From positions 1,302,001 to 1,366,000 of the forward strand of contig JADJUF010000039.1 in the NCBI GenBank assembly GCA_016717005.1: DNA of 64,000 bases. Direction: 5' to 3'. Origin of the DNA: Myxococcales bacterium. GTDB taxonomy: Bacteria; Myxococcota_A; Polyangia; Haliangiales; Haliangiaceae. Below are positions 1-8,401 of this stretch, in pieces (the stretch's first letter is position 1; each line of letters begins with the position of its first letter). The notes under the pieces are model-generated. The model did no database searches. It was not told the origin of the DNA and saw only the letters and a list, made by a program, of their open reading frames with translations. The position numbers were made by a program, and so were the translations under genes.

Positions 1-210
1 TTCATCACCGTTCACCTCGCACCACGAAATGGGACGCCGGGGCGAAACGTGATGGTGCGCCCCACCGAACACGACGCAGCGCGGTCACTTTTCTGCCTCC
101 GCTTCGAGGTCTCTGTTGCCTCTGTCGCTGGTCAGGTTGCCAGTCGTGGGTCTGATGCTGCCGCTCGACACGCCGCGCCTCGTTCAAGACCTCCCGTCTG
201 ACCTGCACCC
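1..210. other. Left edge, no supported gene
   Basis: I see no convincing gene. A 70-codon open frame on the minus strand is basic and low-complexity and has no recognisable motif. Positions 197-219 belong to the left part of a duplicated repeat that the insertion sequence at 220-1508 has split. Confidence 0.4.
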
Positions 211-219
211 CACACACGT
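211..219. repeat. Target-site duplication of the IS, left copy
   Basis: The 9 bases CACACACGT abut the left inverted repeat and recur exactly at the right end. The uninterrupted paralogous repeat reads CGCACACGT at the same place. Confidence 0.85.
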
Positions 220-1508
220 CTGAGCCATCCCCTCATTCAGATGATGCCAAAGACCTTGCGGAAGAACGCGTGCTGCTTGACCTCGGCGTCGTACGCGACC
301 ATCAGCGGAGCGAGGCGGTCGTCGCCCATCATCGGGATCGCGGCGTAGAGGTTGAGGCCTTGGTTGAACAGCGACATCGTGCGCTTCTTCGACGTGTTCG
401 TCTTCATGAGGCGATCGAGGCCGCACGCTTCACCGGCGGCGCCGAGCAGCGTCAAGAGCGCTTGCGCCACTGCCGCGAGCAGCAGCAGGCGATCGCGGCG
501 GTCGGTGCTGCCGATGCGCGTCGCCGAGAGGCCGAGCCCGAAGCGCAGATTCTTCTGGTCGCGGAACGTCTCCTCGATCGTGAACCGTCGGCCATAGAGT
601 TTGACGACATCGGCGGCCTTGTCGTCGCGCCGCGTCGTCGCCAGGCACCAGGCCTCCTTCATGCGCGGCGCATGCACCACCACGACGGCAGGCACCTCGG
701 CACGCGTGCGCGTGATCTTCGCGCCGCGGATCATCGTGGCGCGCCCGCTGGGTGGCAACCACTTGCCGGCGGGACGCTGATCACCGGTGGCATCCTCGAC
801 GTGGATAGCCGCGCGGAATCGGATCACGTAGTCCCAGCCCAGCGTCTCGAGCAGCCGGTACAGCTTCTGGTCCCCGAACCCACGGTCTGCCAGCACCGTG
901 ATCTTGACGTCAGTCGCGACGCACTCATGCAGCCGCTCGATCAGCCGGTACTCGTACCCGTTGCGCTTGCCCTCCAGCGTCGACTTCTTGACGGTCAGCC
1001 AGATCAGCGGCGTCGCCCGCCCGTGGCTCGTCATCAGGTAGCCCGCGAGCGTCGCGTGGTCGTCAGCGTCGAACTCGGTCCAGTCCAGCGCGAGCACGAT
1101 CTCCTTGCGCGGCCCGACGACGAACTCGGCCCACGGCTGGAACAGCGACCACATGTCGAACCCGTCGTTGCTGAGCATGCGGTCGGTCTGCTTCACCCCA
1201 TGCTTCGCGCTGTGATTCGTCGCGTGGGCGTAGCCGCGCCCGATCGCGTGCACCGACAGCACCGCCGCGTCCAAGACGCCCACGACCCCATTCGCCAGCG
1301 ACCGCACCCGCAGCGCGTGCAGGTCGTCACCGAAGACTTGGTCGATCGTCTCGGCGACCTGCAGCGGGTTCTTCACGAAGCTCGACATCGCGCGGCGTTT
1401 CATCATGCCGCGAGAACCAGCGGCGTCGAACCGAAATTCCGTCGACGACAAAGAAACGTCGGGAGCAATCTCACGCATTTACGCCCTCAAAACGAGGGGA
1501 TCCCTCAG
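220..1508 (-). mobile_element. Complete IS4-family insertion sequence (1289 bp)
   Basis: The ends are imperfect inverted repeats: CTGAGCCATCCCCTCATT from 220 inward, and CTGAGGGATCCCCTCGTT read from 1508 inward on the other strand (15 of 18 match). The element is flanked by a 9-bp direct repeat CACACACGT (211-219 and 1509-1517), within the usual IS4-family range. One transposase gene fills nearly the whole element. The insertion lies inside a repeat whose uninterrupted copy is at 2856-2926, so that copy serves as an empty-site reference. The intact transposase and clean target duplication suggest a fairly recent insertion. Confidence 0.93.
237..1478 (-). CDS. IS4-family transposase
   Basis: This 413-residue DDE transposase catalyses cut-and-paste movement of the surrounding element. 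The three acidic sites are visible: D in LDWTEF, D in VLADRGFG, and E in the C-terminal segment YGRRFTIEETFRDQK. That last segment fits the IS4 signature Y-x2-R-x3-E-x6-K exactly. The stop codon lies next to the left inverted repeat and the start lies about 30 bases inside the right one. Internal methionines near residues 25-31 are alternative starts. The frame is uninterrupted, so the enzyme is probably functional. Confidence 0.93.
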   Translation of the reverse strand: MREIAPDVSLSSTEFRFDAAGSRGMMKRRAMSSFVKNPLQVAETIDQVFGDDLHALRVRSLANGVVGVLDAAVLSVHAIGRGYAHATNHSAKHGVKQTDRMLSNDGFDMWSLFQPWAEFVVGPRKEIVLALDWTEFDADDHATLAGYLMTSHGRATPLIWLTVKKSTLEGKRNGYEYRLIERLHECVATDVKITVLADRGFGDQKLYRLLETLGWDYVIRFRAAIHVEDATGDQRPAGKWLPPSGRATMIRGAKITRTRAEVPAVVVVHAPRMKEAWCLATTRRDDKAADVVKLYGRRFTIEETFRDQKNLRFGLGLSATRIGSTDRRDRLLLLAAVAQALLTLLGAAGEACGLDRLMKTNTSKKRTMSLFNQGLNLYAAIPMMGDDRLAPLMVAYDAEVKQHAFFRKVFGII

Positions 1509-1517
1509 CACACACGT
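1509..1517. repeat. Target-site duplication of the IS, right copy
   Basis: CACACACGT directly follows the right inverted repeat, which ends at 1508, and matches 211-219 base for base. Confidence 0.85.
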
Positions 1518-1566
1518 ACCAGCGGGAATCCTGGAGCGCAAGGTGGAACGACCAATATCAGAAACA
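1509..1566. repeat. Interrupted repeat copy, right part
   Basis: Together with the bases just left of the IS (about 197-219), this forms a repeat of about 70 bp nearly identical to 2856-2926. The shared core includes GGTGGAACGACCAATATCAG. It begins a few bases downstream of the stop of the minus-strand lipoprotein gene at 1573. It has no evident coding potential. Confidence 0.8.
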
Positions 1567-1572
1567 TCCCAC

Positions 1573-2229
1573 TTAGCGCTCGTCGTTCGTTGCTTGTCCC
1601 GGATACAGATACCGGCCGCCGTCGATGCGGACACCTCGCCGCTCCGGGTCGGTGGCGCTGACCGAGAAGATCTGACCGCGGCGCCAGACCACGCGCGGGC
1701 CGACGGGGCGGCCGGCCGAGCAGAAGGTGTGCTCGAGGAGCGAGCCATCGGACCCGACGAGTTCGATCGGACCGTCGACGAAGCCGGCCGCGTCGCGGCA
1801 CAATAGCAAATGCGCGTCCAGATCGCCTCCGAACGTGGTGGCGCATGCGACGGCCATGCCCAGCGCGCAGGACGTTCGCCTCGGTGGTGGATCGCGGGGC
1901 GGATCACGTTCGATGACGGCGCGGCCATCTGATAGCGGTGGCGGATCGATCACGCGCGCCGCGCAATACGGCGGCTCCACGCGAATGGCAATCGACTCGA
2001 CTTCGCCGACGGCGCAATGGAAGTCGCCCTGGCGCCACCGCCCCGTCGGGGCCTTCTCGACGACGTATGATCCCGGCCGCGACTCATGGCCAGCGCGAGC
2101 GCAGCAGGCCGTGCTCGTGAGGATCGACAGCGCCAGTGGCAACGCCCGCCCGCCCGTCTTCACCAATCGCATGCGGCAACTCTGCACGGGCGTGGATCGC
2201 GTCCCAGAAAGCCAACGAAAGCGCTTCAT
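1573..2229 (-). CDS. Small lipoprotein, paralogue of 5327-5950
   Basis: I do not recognise a named family. The 218-residue product has a hydrophobic stretch (ALPLALSILTSTACC) with a lipobox-like STAC, so it is probably an exported lipoprotein. Its C-terminal part, around DGPIELVGSDGSLLEHTFC, closely resembles DGPVEVVAPDGSLLAQGYC in the gene at 5327, so the two are paralogues. The start at 2229 has a GGAAGA ribosome site 8 bases upstream, but gives a long n-region. An internal ATG at 2172 (MRLVKTGG) would give a more ordinary signal peptide. The gene sits between the IS and a truncated relative. Confidence 0.7.
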   Translation of the reverse strand: MKRFRWLSGTRSTPVQSCRMRLVKTGGRALPLALSILTSTACCARAGHESRPGSYVVEKAPTGRWRQGDFHCAVGEVESIAIRVEPPYCAARVIDPPPLSDGRAVIERDPPRDPPPRRTSCALGMAVACATTFGGDLDAHLLLCRDAAGFVDGPIELVGSDGSLLEHTFCSAGRPVGPRVVWRRGQIFSVSATDPERRGVRIDGGRYLYPGQATNDER

Positions 2230-2364
2230 CTACCGATCTTCCTTCGCTCGTCCAACGATCGTCGCGAGCCCGGCCGGGGCTTGCGAGGCGTGCTCGGTCA
2301 TGGCACCACCGCGCCGGGCACGCGCGAAGCCGCCGTATGTGTAGCTGTCGGGTCCCGAAGACAT
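2230..2364 (-). CDS. Short ORF, possible 3' remnant of a paralogue
   Basis: This 44-codon frame ends with a TAG immediately before the ATG of the next gene. Its N-terminal segment PDSYTYGGF resembles PGTYTYGKH near the C-terminus of the lipoprotein at 5327. I read it as the tail end of a further family member, but it is too short to be sure it is expressed. Confidence 0.3.
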   Translation of the reverse strand: MSSGPDSYTYGGFARARRGGAMTEHASQAPAGLATIVGRAKEDR

Positions 2365-2649
2365 GACGCCTCCGAGCCCGCCGCGCCTGGCTTCAGCGGC
2401 GACCTAGTCCGGATCCACCCGGCGGCGGGATATTGACCCAGCCCGGCTACGACGGTCGCCGCGTGCTCGGCCGCGTCAAGGGTTCGCTCGCGTGCCGCGA
2501 GCCGGCTACGCCGCCCTTGACCCGGCCTCCGCTCGCTGGCAACGTGCTCGGTACGGGCTGCGACGGGGCGGACTCGGGTTGCCACGTGGCAACCAGGCCA
2601 CTGCGCATGTGAGCAGTGGTGGATCTCATCGAGGCGGCCAAAGTGGATC
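2365..2649. other. Gene-poor region with short direct repeats
   Basis: There is no supported gene here. GTGGATCTCA occurs twice, 24 bases apart (2619 and 2643), the kind of internal repeat found near insertion-sequence ends. No transposase fragment accompanies it. Confidence 0.35.
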
Positions 2650-3423
2650 TCAGTTATCCCGCCGCTGAAGCGCCTGGTGACGCCCACGAGATGACCCTAC
2701 AAACTCCGGGCTCATCCAGAGACGACCGGCGCCGCAATCCGCGGCCCCAGCGGATGCCCGGTCGCCGCGCCGCGGTCGCCGCTCGATGCGCCGCGTGCCG
2801 ACGCGTCGACGCGGTGTCGCCCCGCTCGATCCCGATGCCATCGCGCATCCCGCCGCTGACCTGCACCCCGCACACGTACCAGCGGCAATCCTGGAGCGCA
2901 CGGTGGAACGACCAATATCAGAAACACTTGCTGGCACGTTCGTAAGTTGTCTTACCTGCGGCACGCAGGCTCTCGCACCTGCGTGCGCAATGTCCCACAG
3001 CAGCCGAATGAGCCCTCCCGCGTGACAGCGCCTCAGCCTCGCCACGCCGACCTCGTCGCGGCGCTGCCAGCGCGCGTTCCACTCCAATGCCGAGCACCGT
3101 CGCGACTTCGACTCGCCGCCCATGACGCCTTCATGCCCTCGATGTTCACACGCGCAGGGCAAGCCGCCGCTGACAACGTCGCACCACGTGCCGCTATCGT
3201 CGCGACGCACCGCGCGCATGCCGTTGTCGCACCCTTCGAACTCGGTCATGACCGTGTGCTGGCCGACCGCCAGGCCGACCACGGGCCAGGACCAGTCTGG
3301 CGTGGGCCGGCGCTCGTCACGGACTACATGGATGTCGTAGCCTGCGTTGGTGTCGGGGCGGCCGGGAAACCCGAGCCGGCAATGTTCGCTGTCGTCAAGC
3401 CAGTACATGCGGTCGAGCGGCAT
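2650..3423 (-). CDS. Hypothetical protein, uncertain 3' half
   Basis: This frame opens at an ATG 23 bases from the divergent gene at 3446 and runs for 257 codons. The first part has a natural composition (MPLDRMYWLDDSEHC, Cys and Trp rich). The last 80 codons run through the 2856-2926 repeat and become arginine-rich, so the true protein may end or decay near 2930. No family is recognised. Confidence 0.35.
   Translation of the reverse strand: MPLDRMYWLDDSEHCRLGFPGRPDTNAGYDIHVVRDERRPTPDWSWPVVGLAVGQHTVMTEFEGCDNGMRAVRRDDSGTWCDVVSGGLPCACEHRGHEGVMGGESKSRRCSALEWNARWQRRDEVGVARLRRCHAGGLIRLLWDIAHAGARACVPQVRQLTNVPASVSDIGRSTVRSRIAAGTCAGCRSAAGCAMASGSSGATPRRRVGTRRIERRPRRGDRASAGAADCGAGRLWMSPEFVGSSRGRHQALQRRDN
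2856..2926. repeat. Uninterrupted copy of the IS target repeat
   Basis: This segment of about 70 bp is nearly identical to the sequence split by the IS (197-219 joined to 1518-1566). It shows what the insertion site looked like before transposition. Confidence 0.8.
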
Positions 3424-3445
3424 GGCCGTGCTATCCTCTCTCTGC

Positions 3446-3892
3446 ATGCGCGTGCGGCTCTTGCTGGCGCTGGCGGGCAGTTGCAGCGGCCGCGCGACCG
3501 CACTCGCACCATCCAAGCCCGCGCTGCCTCTCAGCTGCGAGCGCGCTCCCATGCCAGAACCCACGGCCAACGTGGTGTGGGGCGTCATCACCGACGAACA
3601 CGGCGCGCCGACCGCTGGTGCCACGGTCGAGGTCACGACGCCAGGAACTCCGCTCAGCCCGCGGCAAGTCTGGGATCGCACAACGACGGCCGCCGATGGC
3701 CGCTATCTGCTCTATCTGTTGCCCGGCACGTACACGCTCCACTTCTCCGACGGCACGTCGATGGAGCTGGTCGAGCGCAGCCCGCATTCGATCCACACGA
3801 TCGAGCGACTCGACGTGCGTTTGGACGGCACACCGCAGGAGCACTGGGTCGACCCCGCGAGGCCGACGTGTCACGATTCCTCCCGCACCTGA
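3446..3892 (+). CDS. Secreted carboxypeptidase-regulatory-like domain protein
   Basis: The 148-residue product starts with a short hydrophobic leader (MRVRLLLALAGSC) that may be a lipoprotein signal. From about residue 40 it looks like a carboxypeptidase regulatory-like beta-sandwich: GVITDEHGAPTAGATVEV, then TTAADGRYLLYLLPGTYTL. Such domains usually serve as structural or adhesive modules in exported proteins. The ATG at 3446 was chosen because it begins the leader. The gene is divergent from the hypothetical at 2650-3423. Confidence 0.7.
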   Translation: MRVRLLLALAGSCSGRATALAPSKPALPLSCERAPMPEPTANVVWGVITDEHGAPTAGATVEVTTPGTPLSPRQVWDRTTTAADGRYLLYLLPGTYTLHFSDGTSMELVERSPHSIHTIERLDVRLDGTPQEHWVDPARPTCHDSSRT

Positions 3893-3966
3893 TCGAAGGC
3901 TAGGCCGCTCGACACCACGCGGGAACGCGGCGAGCGCTCGCGCGCCACACCACCGCCCGACGCGCC

Positions 3967-4636
3967 TCACCTGATGCCAGCGTCCCCGCGCAGCGCGCGA
4001 TCGCGCACCTCGACGAGCGTGGGCTCGACGCGCTCGAGCAGGCCCGACGAGAGCTGCTCGAACGTCGCCTGATCTCGCGTCTCCTCGGTATACGCGGCGA
4101 GCACTTCGATCGCGGGTCCCGCCTCGGTCTCGATCACCGTGTGGCTCACCGAGTCGGCCCACGGCACGGTGCCCGCGACGCGCTCGTCGACGACGTGGCG
4201 CCCCGCCGTCAACCGGATCCGGCAGATGCTCGTCCGGCACTCGACCTCGTCGATCGCGACCCCGAGGTCGAGACGATCGAGCAACGCCCCGTAGCGTCGC
4301 CGGAGGTCCTCTTCTCGGCGTGGCGAACGCCTCGTTCCTGGGCTCGACGTCGAACATCGCGCGGTGATCGATCCCCCAATAGGAGCCGGCCTGCACCGGA
4401 TCGTAGGAAGGGCTCGACGGGTCCCGCCACGCCTGCGCCGTGGCGAACGAGACCGACGCTGTCCCACGGGCAGGTGCCACACCGACGCCGCCCGGGGCCG
4501 CACGCGCGACGTCCGCAGCCCCCTGCCTTCGTTCGGGCGTCCCCTCGGAGCACCGTCGAGCCTGCCCGATCGCGACACCGACGCAGATCCCCGCGACGAG
4601 CGCGCCGACGTTGCGCATCCGGAGCAGCTTCGTCAT
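3967..4636 (-). pseudogene. Membrane-anchored hypothetical protein, frameshifted
   Basis: The N-terminal part starts at an ATG at 4636 overlapping the previous gene's stop (ATGA). It has one hydrophobic anchor (VGALVAGICVGVAIG) and runs to about 4318 (FATPRR). The rest of the protein, beginning REEDLRRRYGALLDRL, continues in another frame to 3967. One extra base, or two missing, near 4310-4325 would explain the break. The C-terminal domain has two Cys in CRTSICRIRL. It resembles the coupled upstream gene in layout (membrane anchor, variable linker, globular end). Either the gene is broken or the assembly has an indel. Confidence 0.65.
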
Positions 4637-5217
4637 GGCAACTCCGGCTGGTCCGCCCGCGGCGACTCGACCTTCGTCCGAAGCGCAGGAATGTCGATCG
4701 CGCCACGAAACGGCGTGACCGCAGGCCGCCGGCGCGGCACACGCACGACCTGCGCCAGGACCCGCTCGGCACACGTCAGGATCTGCTCAGCCTGCTCCGC
4801 ATCATCGACGATGTGCGCCCCGGACACGACGATCTCATCGCCCGTGCTGACGACGTCGACGCGATAGCCGAACATCGCGGTCAGCGGCGCCAACGCCAGG
4901 CACCCCGACAGCGCACGCCGCCACGCTCCATCGATCGCCGCCATGATCTCGGCGTACTCAAGGTCGGCCTCCTCGCGTGTCACGTCCTGTTCATACCGAG
5001 CCCAATCTGCGTTGGCCGGCGCGATCGGCCGGATGGGCCGCAAGACATCGCGGCGAGGTCCATCCGCGGACGCGCGACGCCCACGGTCGCTCGCCGGAGT
5101 CGGTGGCGTCGCACCCACGCCTTCGCCCGCGGCCCTCGAGCCCCCACCGAGCGCGAGGCTCAGCGCCAGCCCGGCGGCCAGGCCCACGAAGAACAAGAAC
5201 AACCACAAGAACCTCAT
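4633..5217 (-). CDS. Membrane-anchored hypothetical protein
   Basis: This 194-residue protein begins with a strong hydrophobic segment (LWLFLFFVGLAAGLALSLAL), then a flexible Ala/Pro/Arg linker, then a globular region with Cys in LSGCLAL and ILTCAE. It is most likely an inner-membrane protein with a periplasmic domain, or is cleaved. Its stop overlaps the next gene's start by 4 bases, so the two are translationally coupled. No family is recognised. Confidence 0.65.
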   Translation of the reverse strand: MRFLWLFLFFVGLAAGLALSLALGGGSRAAGEGVGATPPTPASDRGRRASADGPRRDVLRPIRPIAPANADWARYEQDVTREEADLEYAEIMAAIDGAWRRALSGCLALAPLTAMFGYRVDVVSTGDEIVVSGAHIVDDAEQAEQILTCAERVLAQVVRVPRRRPAVTPFRGAIDIPALRTKVESPRADQPELP

Positions 5218-5326
5218 CGACGATTCACGCGCTCACGTTCACCCCTCGCATCGTCGGCAAGGAGGCCGCGTGACGCGAAAGAGGTTGACACAGGGTTCCT
5301 CTGACAGGTGCACGTCGCCTGCTTGC

Positions 5327-5950
5327 TCATGGCGTTACCGGCGCCACTGGGACGAGCTTGTGTTTGCCGTACGTGTAGGTGCCGGGCGCCGTGTAGGTGA
5401 CGCCTTCGTGGGCCGTCACCGAGGTGGTCCAGGTGCGCGCGAGTTCGCCGAGGTTCCACCAGAACCACGTGCCAGCAGGGAAGCCCTTGACGCAGTACCC
5501 CTGGGCCAGGAGCGACCCGTCGGGCGCTACCACCTCCACCGGACCGTCGAAGCGCTGGTCGGTAGCCCGGCAGGCGAGCGCATGGCTACCTTCCGGAGCC
5601 CGAACCGATACGCCGCAAAGAGTGATGCCGCTCAGGCATGGGCTGATGGGCGAGCCGGCTGGATCGTGAAGTAGCTTCCCTGGCGCCCACTCGAGTGGCG
5701 GCTCAATGCTGCTCCAGAAGTGGCTCAGTGGGCCGGCGAGGGCGCACGTCATCGGGTACTGCTTCGGCGCAGGGTCCGCGCCCGAGCACTCGAAGGTGAC
5801 CGTGCGCGCGCGCCCTGCGAGCACCGGGCTCGTGGGTGATGTCGCGGCCGGCGTCGTTCCAGCGCAGGCGCACGCAAGGACACACAGGATCGAAACCAGG
5901 CAATGGCGTTCGGTCGAAGGACGCGTCAGCGTGCCCCCCACGGGTAGCAT
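5327..5950 (-). CDS. Small lipoprotein, paralogue of 1573-2229
   Basis: The likely start at 5950 puts a hydrophobic stretch (HCLVSILCVLACACAG) about 17 residues in, with Cys residues suited to lipidation. An earlier in-frame ATG at 6004 is possible. The mature region is Cys-containing and ends PGTYTYGKHKLVPVAP. The segment DGPVEVVAPDGSLLAQGYC aligns with the gene at 1573. Function is unknown. The Trp/Gly-spaced C-terminal repeats look faintly MORN-like, but this is weak. Confidence 0.65.
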   Translation of the reverse strand: MLPVGGTLTRPSTERHCLVSILCVLACACAGTTPAATSPTSPVLAGRARTVTFECSGADPAPKQYPMTCALAGPLSHFWSSIEPPLEWAPGKLLHDPAGSPISPCLSGITLCGVSVRAPEGSHALACRATDQRFDGPVEVVAPDGSLLAQGYCVKGFPAGTWFWWNLGELARTWTTSVTAHEGVTYTAPGTYTYGKHKLVPVAPVTP

Positions 5951-6167
5951 CGAGCTGGCGCCGCGCGGTGACCACGCCTCGCCCCACGCCCACGACCGGT
6001 TCATGCCCTCGAGCCTGGCACGCGCCGACGCCGACCGCCCCTGACAGCCGCGCACGATCGCGCGCCAGGACGCCGTCGCTGGTTCGCACACCGCGTCGCA
6101 CGCACCGACGCGCGCCGCCGACGCGCGGCGGCTGGCACCTCGACGGCCCCGACGTTACCTTCGAGCG

Positions 6168-6587
6168 ATGCACCGGTCGCTCGTGACGGTCCTGGTGGCA
6201 GCGGCCGCGTGCGGCGCGAGCCCGCCGCCGCCGGCGCCGGTCTACGGCAACACGCCGCCGGCCGGGGGCCAGCCGGTGACGCCGCCGGCCGAGGCCGCGT
6301 TGGAGGTCGAGATCACCCGGATGGTAGGCGACTTCGATCGCGCGATCCTGCGGCGCCTGCTGCGCACGCACGCCGAGACCTGTCGCCAGCGCGGTGCCGG
6401 CGGCGTCGTCACCCTCGAGCTGATGCTGACCGATCGTCCTGACCGACGCGGCCTGCGCATCGTCTCGGCCGCGGGCGACGCGGCCCTGCGCGGGTGCCTC
6501 GGCGAGGTCCTGCCGGCCGCGGCCTGGCCCACCGGCCGGCTCGACGGCGTCGTCACGTTCACCGCCACGGTCCGGGTCGCGCGCTAG
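6168..6587 (+). CDS. Lipoprotein with AgmX/TonB-C-like domain
   Basis: The 139-residue product has a lipoprotein signal ending AAAC. A proline-rich linker (residues 18-42) is followed by a domain of about 90 residues. Its pattern is a conserved helix ending in a Cys (RTHAETCRQRG), a strand VTLELMLTDRPDRRG, then a second Cys (LRGCLGEVL). This layout is common in myxobacterial lipoproteins with TonB-C or AgmX/PglI C-terminal-like folds. The role is unknown. Confidence 0.65.
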   Translation: MHRSLVTVLVAAAACGASPPPPAPVYGNTPPAGGQPVTPPAEAALEVEITRMVGDFDRAILRRLLRTHAETCRQRGAGGVVTLELMLTDRPDRRGLRIVSAAGDAALRGCLGEVLPAAAWPTGRLDGVVTFTATVRVAR

Positions 6588-6659
6588 CGCGCCGCGCCGT
6601 CGCCGACCGCCGCGGCGACGCCGATGACCGACGCGCGCCCGACCGTGTACGCTCGCGCG

Positions 6660-7508
6660 ATGCGCACGCTCGTCGCCATGATGGTCATCGCGGTCGCCGC
6701 CTGTGGCGGGCCCCGCCCGCGGCCAGCCCCGACGACCGCGACGGCGCCGCACAGCGCCACGCCGCCTCGCTGCGAGGGCGGCGATCTCGAGGCGTGCGAC
6801 CGCGCGTGCGCCGCGGGCGACGTCGGCGTGTGCGCGCAGCTCGGGGCGCTCTACGCCACCGCCGAGGGCGACCTGGCCGATCTGCGCGACGTGCCGCGCG
6901 CCGCCCCCTACCTGGAGAAGGCCTGCGCCGCCGACGACCTCGCGAGCTGCTACCTCCTGGGCTGGGCGCTCGACGAAGGCACCGAGCTGCCGCCGAACCT
7001 GGCGCGCGCGGCCGCGCTCTACCAGCGCGCGTGCACCGGCGAGCTGCCCGAGGCCTGCGGCGCGCTGGGCGGGCTGTACGAGGAGGGCCGCGGCGTCGCG
7101 GCGAACGAGGCCCGCGCCGCCGAGCTGTACCGGAGCCCGTGCGACCGCGGCCTCATGGGCTACTGCAACAACCTCGCGCGCATGTACAAGTACGGGCGCG
7201 GCGTGGCGCGCGACCTGCCGCGCGCGCGGACGCTGTTCGAGCGCGCGTGCGCCGCCGACGACCAGCTCGCGTGCAACAACCTCGGCGTGCTCTACGAGCA
7301 AGGCATCGGCGTCGCGATCGACTACCCCCGCGCCCGCGCGCTCTACCTGCAAGCGTGCGAGGCCGACGAGCCGCGCGGCTGCCACAACCTGGGCGTGCTC
7401 GCGAGCTTCGGCCACGGCGAGGCGGTCGACCCGGCGGCGGCCCGCGCCTGGTTCCAGCGCGCGTGCGACGGGGGCCTCGCCGAGAGCTGCACCGCCGCCG
7501 CGCCGTGA
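6660..7508 (+). CDS. Cys-rich Sel1-repeat lipoprotein
   Basis: The 282-residue protein starts at the ATG at 6660, which opens a lipoprotein signal (VIAVAACGG). The mature part is a row of Sel1-like helical repeats of about 36 residues, each with a Cys pair and the pattern A..Y..AC..G...C..LG.LYE.G.GV. Examples are RALYLQACEADEPRGCHNLG and NNLGVLYEQGIGV. Such solenoids act as scaffolds, and the Cys pairs probably form disulfides outside the cytoplasm. The 3' end (GGLAESCTAAAP, stop) is repeated four times downstream. Confidence 0.85.
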   Translation: MRTLVAMMVIAVAACGGPRPRPAPTTATAPHSATPPRCEGGDLEACDRACAAGDVGVCAQLGALYATAEGDLADLRDVPRAAPYLEKACAADDLASCYLLGWALDEGTELPPNLARAAALYQRACTGELPEACGALGGLYEEGRGVAANEARAAELYRSPCDRGLMGYCNNLARMYKYGRGVARDLPRARTLFERACAADDQLACNNLGVLYEQGIGVAIDYPRARALYLQACEADEPRGCHNLGVLASFGHGEAVDPAAARAWFQRACDGGLAESCTAAAP

Positions 7509-7668
7509 CCGCCGGCCTCGCCGAGCGCTGCGCCGCCGCAGCGCCGTGACCGCCGGCCTCGCCGAGCGCTGCACCGCCGCCGCGCCGTGATCGCCGGCCT
7601 CGCCGAGCGCTGCACCGCCGTCGCGCCGTGACCGCCGGCCTCGCCGAGCGCTGCACCACCGCCGCGCC
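7505..7668 (+). repeat. 41-bp tandem copies of the Sel1 gene 3' end
   Basis: Four units of exactly 41 bp start at 7505, 7546, 7587 and 7628, and each starts with GTGA at the stop. The unit matches the last codons of the preceding gene: the gene ends GLAESCTAAAP-stop, and the copies read GLAERCxAAAP-stop. The period is 2 modulo 3, so successive copies put the tail and stop in different frames. No independent gene is present. Confidence 0.9.
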
Positions 7669-7694
7669 GTGATCGCGCACCCGCGGCGCGCGCG

Positions 7695-8255
7695 CTACGA
7701 CGCGATCGGCACGAACGCGATCACGCTGTAGGCCACGGCCTCGTCGCGGCCGGGGTTGTGGTAGCCGTGCCGCTGGTCGCCGCGGAACACGACCAGATCG
7801 CCGACCTCGATCCGGAAGGTCTCGCCGGACGCGAACAGCTCGACGGTGCCGCGCTCGCACGCGAGGTACTCGCGGGTGCCGGGCGCGTGCGGCACGCCGG
7901 CCATGCGCGCGCCCGCCGGCAGCACCAGCCGCTCGAGATCGAGGCCCGGCAGCGGCTCGGGCAAGAGCTTGCGGATGCGCACGCCGCCCTTGGTCCGGGT
8001 CGGCAGCTCGGCGGCGCGCACGTGGCGCACCGGCGCGCGCGGCGACGCGAGCAGCTCGTCGAGCCGCACCTGCAGCGCGTCGGCGACCTTGGTCAAGACC
8101 GCGAGCGTCGGGTTGGCCATGCCCGACTCCAGGTGCGACCAGGTCGCGCGTGGGATGCCGGCCAGCGCGGCGATCTGCTGCTGCGACATGCCGCGCGCCT
8201 CGCGGATCGCGCGGACGTTGGCGGCGAGGTGATCGCTGGCGGCGCGCTCGGTCAT
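7695..8255 (-). CDS. XRE-family regulator with cupin domain
   Basis: The 186-residue protein combines an N-terminal helix-turn-helix (residues 12-66, SQQQIAALAGIPRATWSHLE) with a C-terminal cupin (about 105-185; HAPGTREYLACERGTVEL and FRGDQRHGYHNPG). Proteins of this architecture are transcriptional regulators whose cupin binds a small ligand or metal. The ATG at 8255 is preferred over an upstream start because it leads straight into the HTH. It is divergent from the metallopeptidase gene at 8402, which is a plausible target. Confidence 0.88.
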   Translation of the reverse strand: MTERAASDHLAANVRAIREARGMSQQQIAALAGIPRATWSHLESGMANPTLAVLTKVADALQVRLDELLASPRAPVRHVRAAELPTRTKGGVRIRKLLPEPLPGLDLERLVLPAGARMAGVPHAPGTREYLACERGTVELFASGETFRIEVGDLVVFRGDQRHGYHNPGRDEAVAYSVIAFVPIAS

Positions 8256-8401
8256 CCGGCGGCGACGATCGCACGGGCGGCGCGGCGCGTCGACGCCACC
8301 CCAGCCGCCGGCCACCCGAGGCGCCACCGGCCGCGAGACGCCCGCAACCGCTCGAGATCTGTAGGGTCGGCCCTGGCAGGGGGCTTGCTGTTCTCAGGGG
8401 G

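Noticed and set aside
2610..2660. End of an IS21-type element, from repeated GTGGATCTCA
   Set aside because: No transposase or helper-ATPase fragment and no matching second end could be found.
6703..7590. Plus-strand frame continuing past the Sel1 stop into the 41-bp copies as a longer protein
   Set aside because: It is a different frame from the Sel1 gene and has shadow composition. The real gene stops at 7508.
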